Assembly: GCA_025359005.1 (NCBI GenBank)
Contig: JANYHP010000480.1
Location: forward strand, 1-7,590
Direction of reading: 5' to 3'
Origin: Hyphomicrobiaceae bacterium
GTDB taxonomy: Bacteria; Pseudomonadota; Alphaproteobacteria; Rhizobiales; Hyphomicrobiaceae
DNA length: 7,590 bases
Each line of letters opens with the position of its first letter. Within the stretch, counting starts at the first letter, position 1. A program made the translations under genes and the position numbers. Shown piece by piece: positions 6,874 to 7,590 of this stretch. The notes under the pieces were generated by a model that made no database searches, had not been told where the DNA came from, and saw nothing but the letters and a program-made list of their open reading frames with translations.

Positions 6874-7095
6874 GATCCCCCGCCCAAACACTCTCCAGGT
6901 CTTCTGCATTGGGTAAGGAGGTCCGTATCGGCTTATTGCTCGCGGCAGCCTGCGCACACCAGGCGGCGATTTCAAGGTCGCCGTCCACACCCACCGTTGC
7001 GTGGCGACGCGGCCACCATCCAGAAATAAGGGTGGGCAAAAGCGCATCCCGTTAACCTTGGCCACGCGATTGCCGCAATCCGCCACCAAGTGCCA

Positions 7096-7122
7096 CCCCG
7101 CAATAGCGCGTCGACAGCGGGG
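7096..7122. repeat. Inverted repeat CCCCGC / GCGGGG
   Basis: CCCCGC (7096-7101) pairs with GCGGGG (7117-7122) around a 15-nt loop that contains the palindrome GTCGAC. No T-run follows on either strand, so it is not an obvious terminator. In DNA this GC-rich, a 6-bp match can arise by chance. Confidence 0.25.
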
Positions 7123-7300
7123 CATGCTGACAGCACGGCATATGCTGGAAGCTCGGCATGAAGGCCGGCCAGAGCGGCTTCATGTGCGGCTCAGGCTGCA
7201 CGTCGGGACAGCACTGGGCCGGAAAACTTTCGGCGGCACAGCCGCTGACGCGCTCGGGACGAGTGGGGACAGCATAGTCGAGTTCAACGCCGCACGTCCT

Positions 7301-7338
7301 CATTTCCGGGGATCATGTGGCGCGCGGACGCGGAAATG
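7301..7338. repeat. Inverted repeat CATTTCCG / CGGAAATG
   Basis: CATTTCCG (7301-7308) and CGGAAATG (7331-7338) are perfect 8-bp arms separated by 22 nt. The right arm overlaps the first unit of the tandem repeat at 7332-7353, so the motif GGAAATG occurs three times here: once inverted and twice direct. Placed about 120-155 nt before the start codon at 7457, it could be a protein-binding site or a hairpin in a leader RNA. Confidence 0.4.
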
Positions 7339-7353
7339 CACTGGAAATGCACT
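7332..7353 (+). repeat. Tandem 11-bp repeat
   Basis: GGAAATGCACT is present twice back to back (7332-7342 and 7343-7353), followed by GG, the first two bases of a third unit. A period of 11 bp is close to one turn of the DNA helix, so a protein contacting one copy would contact the next on the same face. A simple replication-slippage duplication is the alternative. Confidence 0.5.
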
Positions 7354-7365
7354 GGGGTGCCTGGG

Positions 7366-7411
7366 TCAGAATTCGCGGAGTTGCGGGGCGCCGGATCGGA
7401 CTGAATTCTGA
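7366..7411. repeat. Inverted repeat TCAGAATTC / GAATTCTGA
   Basis: Perfect 9-bp arms at 7366-7374 and 7403-7411 are separated by 28 GC-rich bases. Each arm contains the palindrome GAATTC, with the two centres 34 bp apart. It ends 45 nt before the ATG at 7457. This is a natural place for an operator pair or for a stem-loop in the 5' untranslated region. I do not recognise the motif as a known operator. Confidence 0.45.
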
Positions 7412-7442
7412 GGGCTCGCGCCACGTCGGTGGCCGGCAAACA

Positions 7443-7447
7443 AGAGG
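7443..7447 (+). promoter_or_regulatory. Ribosome-binding site of the divergent exported protein
   Basis: AGAGG at 7443-7447 lies nine bases before the ATG at 7457. The alternative ATG at 7466 has AGG only two bases away, which is too close, so the first ATG is preferred. Confidence 0.5.
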
Positions 7448-7456
7448 TCATTGAAA

Positions 7457-7590
7457 ATGCAGGTCATGAAACTTCATGCTGGTCGCGGTGGCCGCGTCGG
7501 CACACTCTCGGCGTTGGCCGTCATCCTGGCTGGCGCCCTTGCCGTGGGCACAGCCGAGGCGCAGCAGCCCAAGGCCGCCGCTCCGGCAGC
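7457..7590 (+). CDS. Exported protein, N-terminus only (possibly IalB family)
   Basis: A 44-codon open start that runs off the right edge of the window. It begins MQVMKLHAGRGGRVG, a basic n-region with Lys5, Arg10 and Arg13, followed by a hydrophobic stretch (TLSALAVILAGALAVGTA, about 16-33) and a likely cleavage site AEA|QQ near residue 35. This is a clear Sec signal peptide. The mature start QQPKAAAPA is Ala/Pro/Gln-rich. That pattern, directly after the signal peptide, is typical of invasion-associated locus B (IalB) proteins in Hyphomicrobiales, but the conserved domain is not visible, so the family is a guess. The gene is divergent from the operon and need not share its function. Confidence 0.65.
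   Translation, partial: MQVMKLHAGRGGRVGTLSALAVILAGALAVGTAEAQQPKAAAPA

Larger units (their letters stand above)
6874..7456. other. Intergenic region between divergent genes
   Basis: About 580 bases between the binding-protein gene (minus) and the divergent exported-protein gene (plus). Both transcription units should have their promoters here, but I found no promoter with convincing paired elements for either. The right part holds several inverted and tandem repeats, listed separately; the part from 6910 to about 7095 shows nothing I can support. Short frames on both strands have no recognisable translation. Confidence 0.6.

Noticed and set aside
7028..7053. Stretch AAGGGTGGGCAAAAGCGCAT resembling half of the repeat at 90-115
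   Set aside because: The second arm is mostly missing and the match is loose; it may be a decayed copy but cannot be supported.
6909..7061. Possible small plus-strand ORF from TTG 6909 with an in-phase LLLAAACAHQ stretch, and a striking AAGGAGG at 6915
   Set aside because: The AAGGAGG falls inside the frame instead of before its start, no suitable start codon follows it, and the rest of the translation is Arg/Ser-rich without pattern.
6874..7125. N-terminal extension of the binding protein up to an ATG at 7125
   Set aside because: It would place 84 residues before the signal peptide, so the protein could not be exported normally. The extension has no family likeness.
7218..7245. Small hairpins GCCG/CGGC and GCGGC-ACA-GCCGC
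   Set aside because: Stems of 4-5 bp are common by chance at this GC content, and no T-run or conserved context supports a function.
7158..7277. 39-codon plus-strand ORF (MKAGQSGFMCGSGCTSG...) with GGAAG six bases upstream
   Set aside because: It is too short and lacks any recognisable motif. Two cysteines near each other and a modest ribosome-binding site are not enough to call a gene.
1..7590. CRISPR array, tRNA, rRNA or insertion sequence
   Set aside because: No regularly spaced repeats, cloverleaf-like segment, rRNA motif, transposase frame or long terminal inverted repeats were seen.

Overview
This is a GC-rich chromosomal window that most likely comes from an alphaproteobacterium, probably of the order Hyphomicrobiales. 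Three things point there. Codon use is strongly G/C-biased. The palindrome at 195-237 has the CGGAAAA / TTTTCCG core of intergenic repeats I know from rhizobia and relatives. The exported proteins are of types common in that group. I did not identify a species.

Layout: 1-284 has no gene I can support, but holds a dense run of stem-loops and palindromes. Four complete genes follow, all on the minus strand and listed here in transcription order (right to left): a YejA-type periplasmic solute-binding protein (6873-5092), an AMP-forming acyl-CoA ligase resembling benzoate-CoA ligases (5075-3516), an NDP-forming acyl-CoA synthetase with fused CoA-binding and ATP-grasp parts (3412-1307), and an aldo/keto reductase of the D-threo-aldose / pyridoxal dehydrogenase type (1310-285). 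The gap between genes 1 and 2 is 16 nt, and genes 3 and 4 overlap by four bases (ATGA). A 103-nt gap between genes 2 and 3 holds a good ribosome-binding site and a candidate internal promoter. The region 6874-7456 is a long intergenic stretch. A divergent plus-strand gene starts at 7457 and runs off the right edge; only its signal peptide and the start of an Ala/Pro/Gln-rich segment are visible.

How the genes may work together (inference): the set looks like a small uptake-and-activation operon for an organic acid or a peptide-like compound. A periplasmic binding protein would capture the substrate. Two CoA ligases with different chemistry would activate it, or one would activate it while the other recovers ATP from an acyl-CoA product. 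An NAD(P)-linked oxidoreductase would handle an aldehyde or sugar-like intermediate. No transporter membrane or ATPase subunit, beta-oxidation enzyme or regulator lies in the window, so the substrate cannot be named.

No RNA gene, transposase or CRISPR array was found. The least explained DNA is the repeat cluster at the 3' end of the operon (about 46-257) and the set of inverted and tandem repeats just upstream of the divergent gene (7301-7411).
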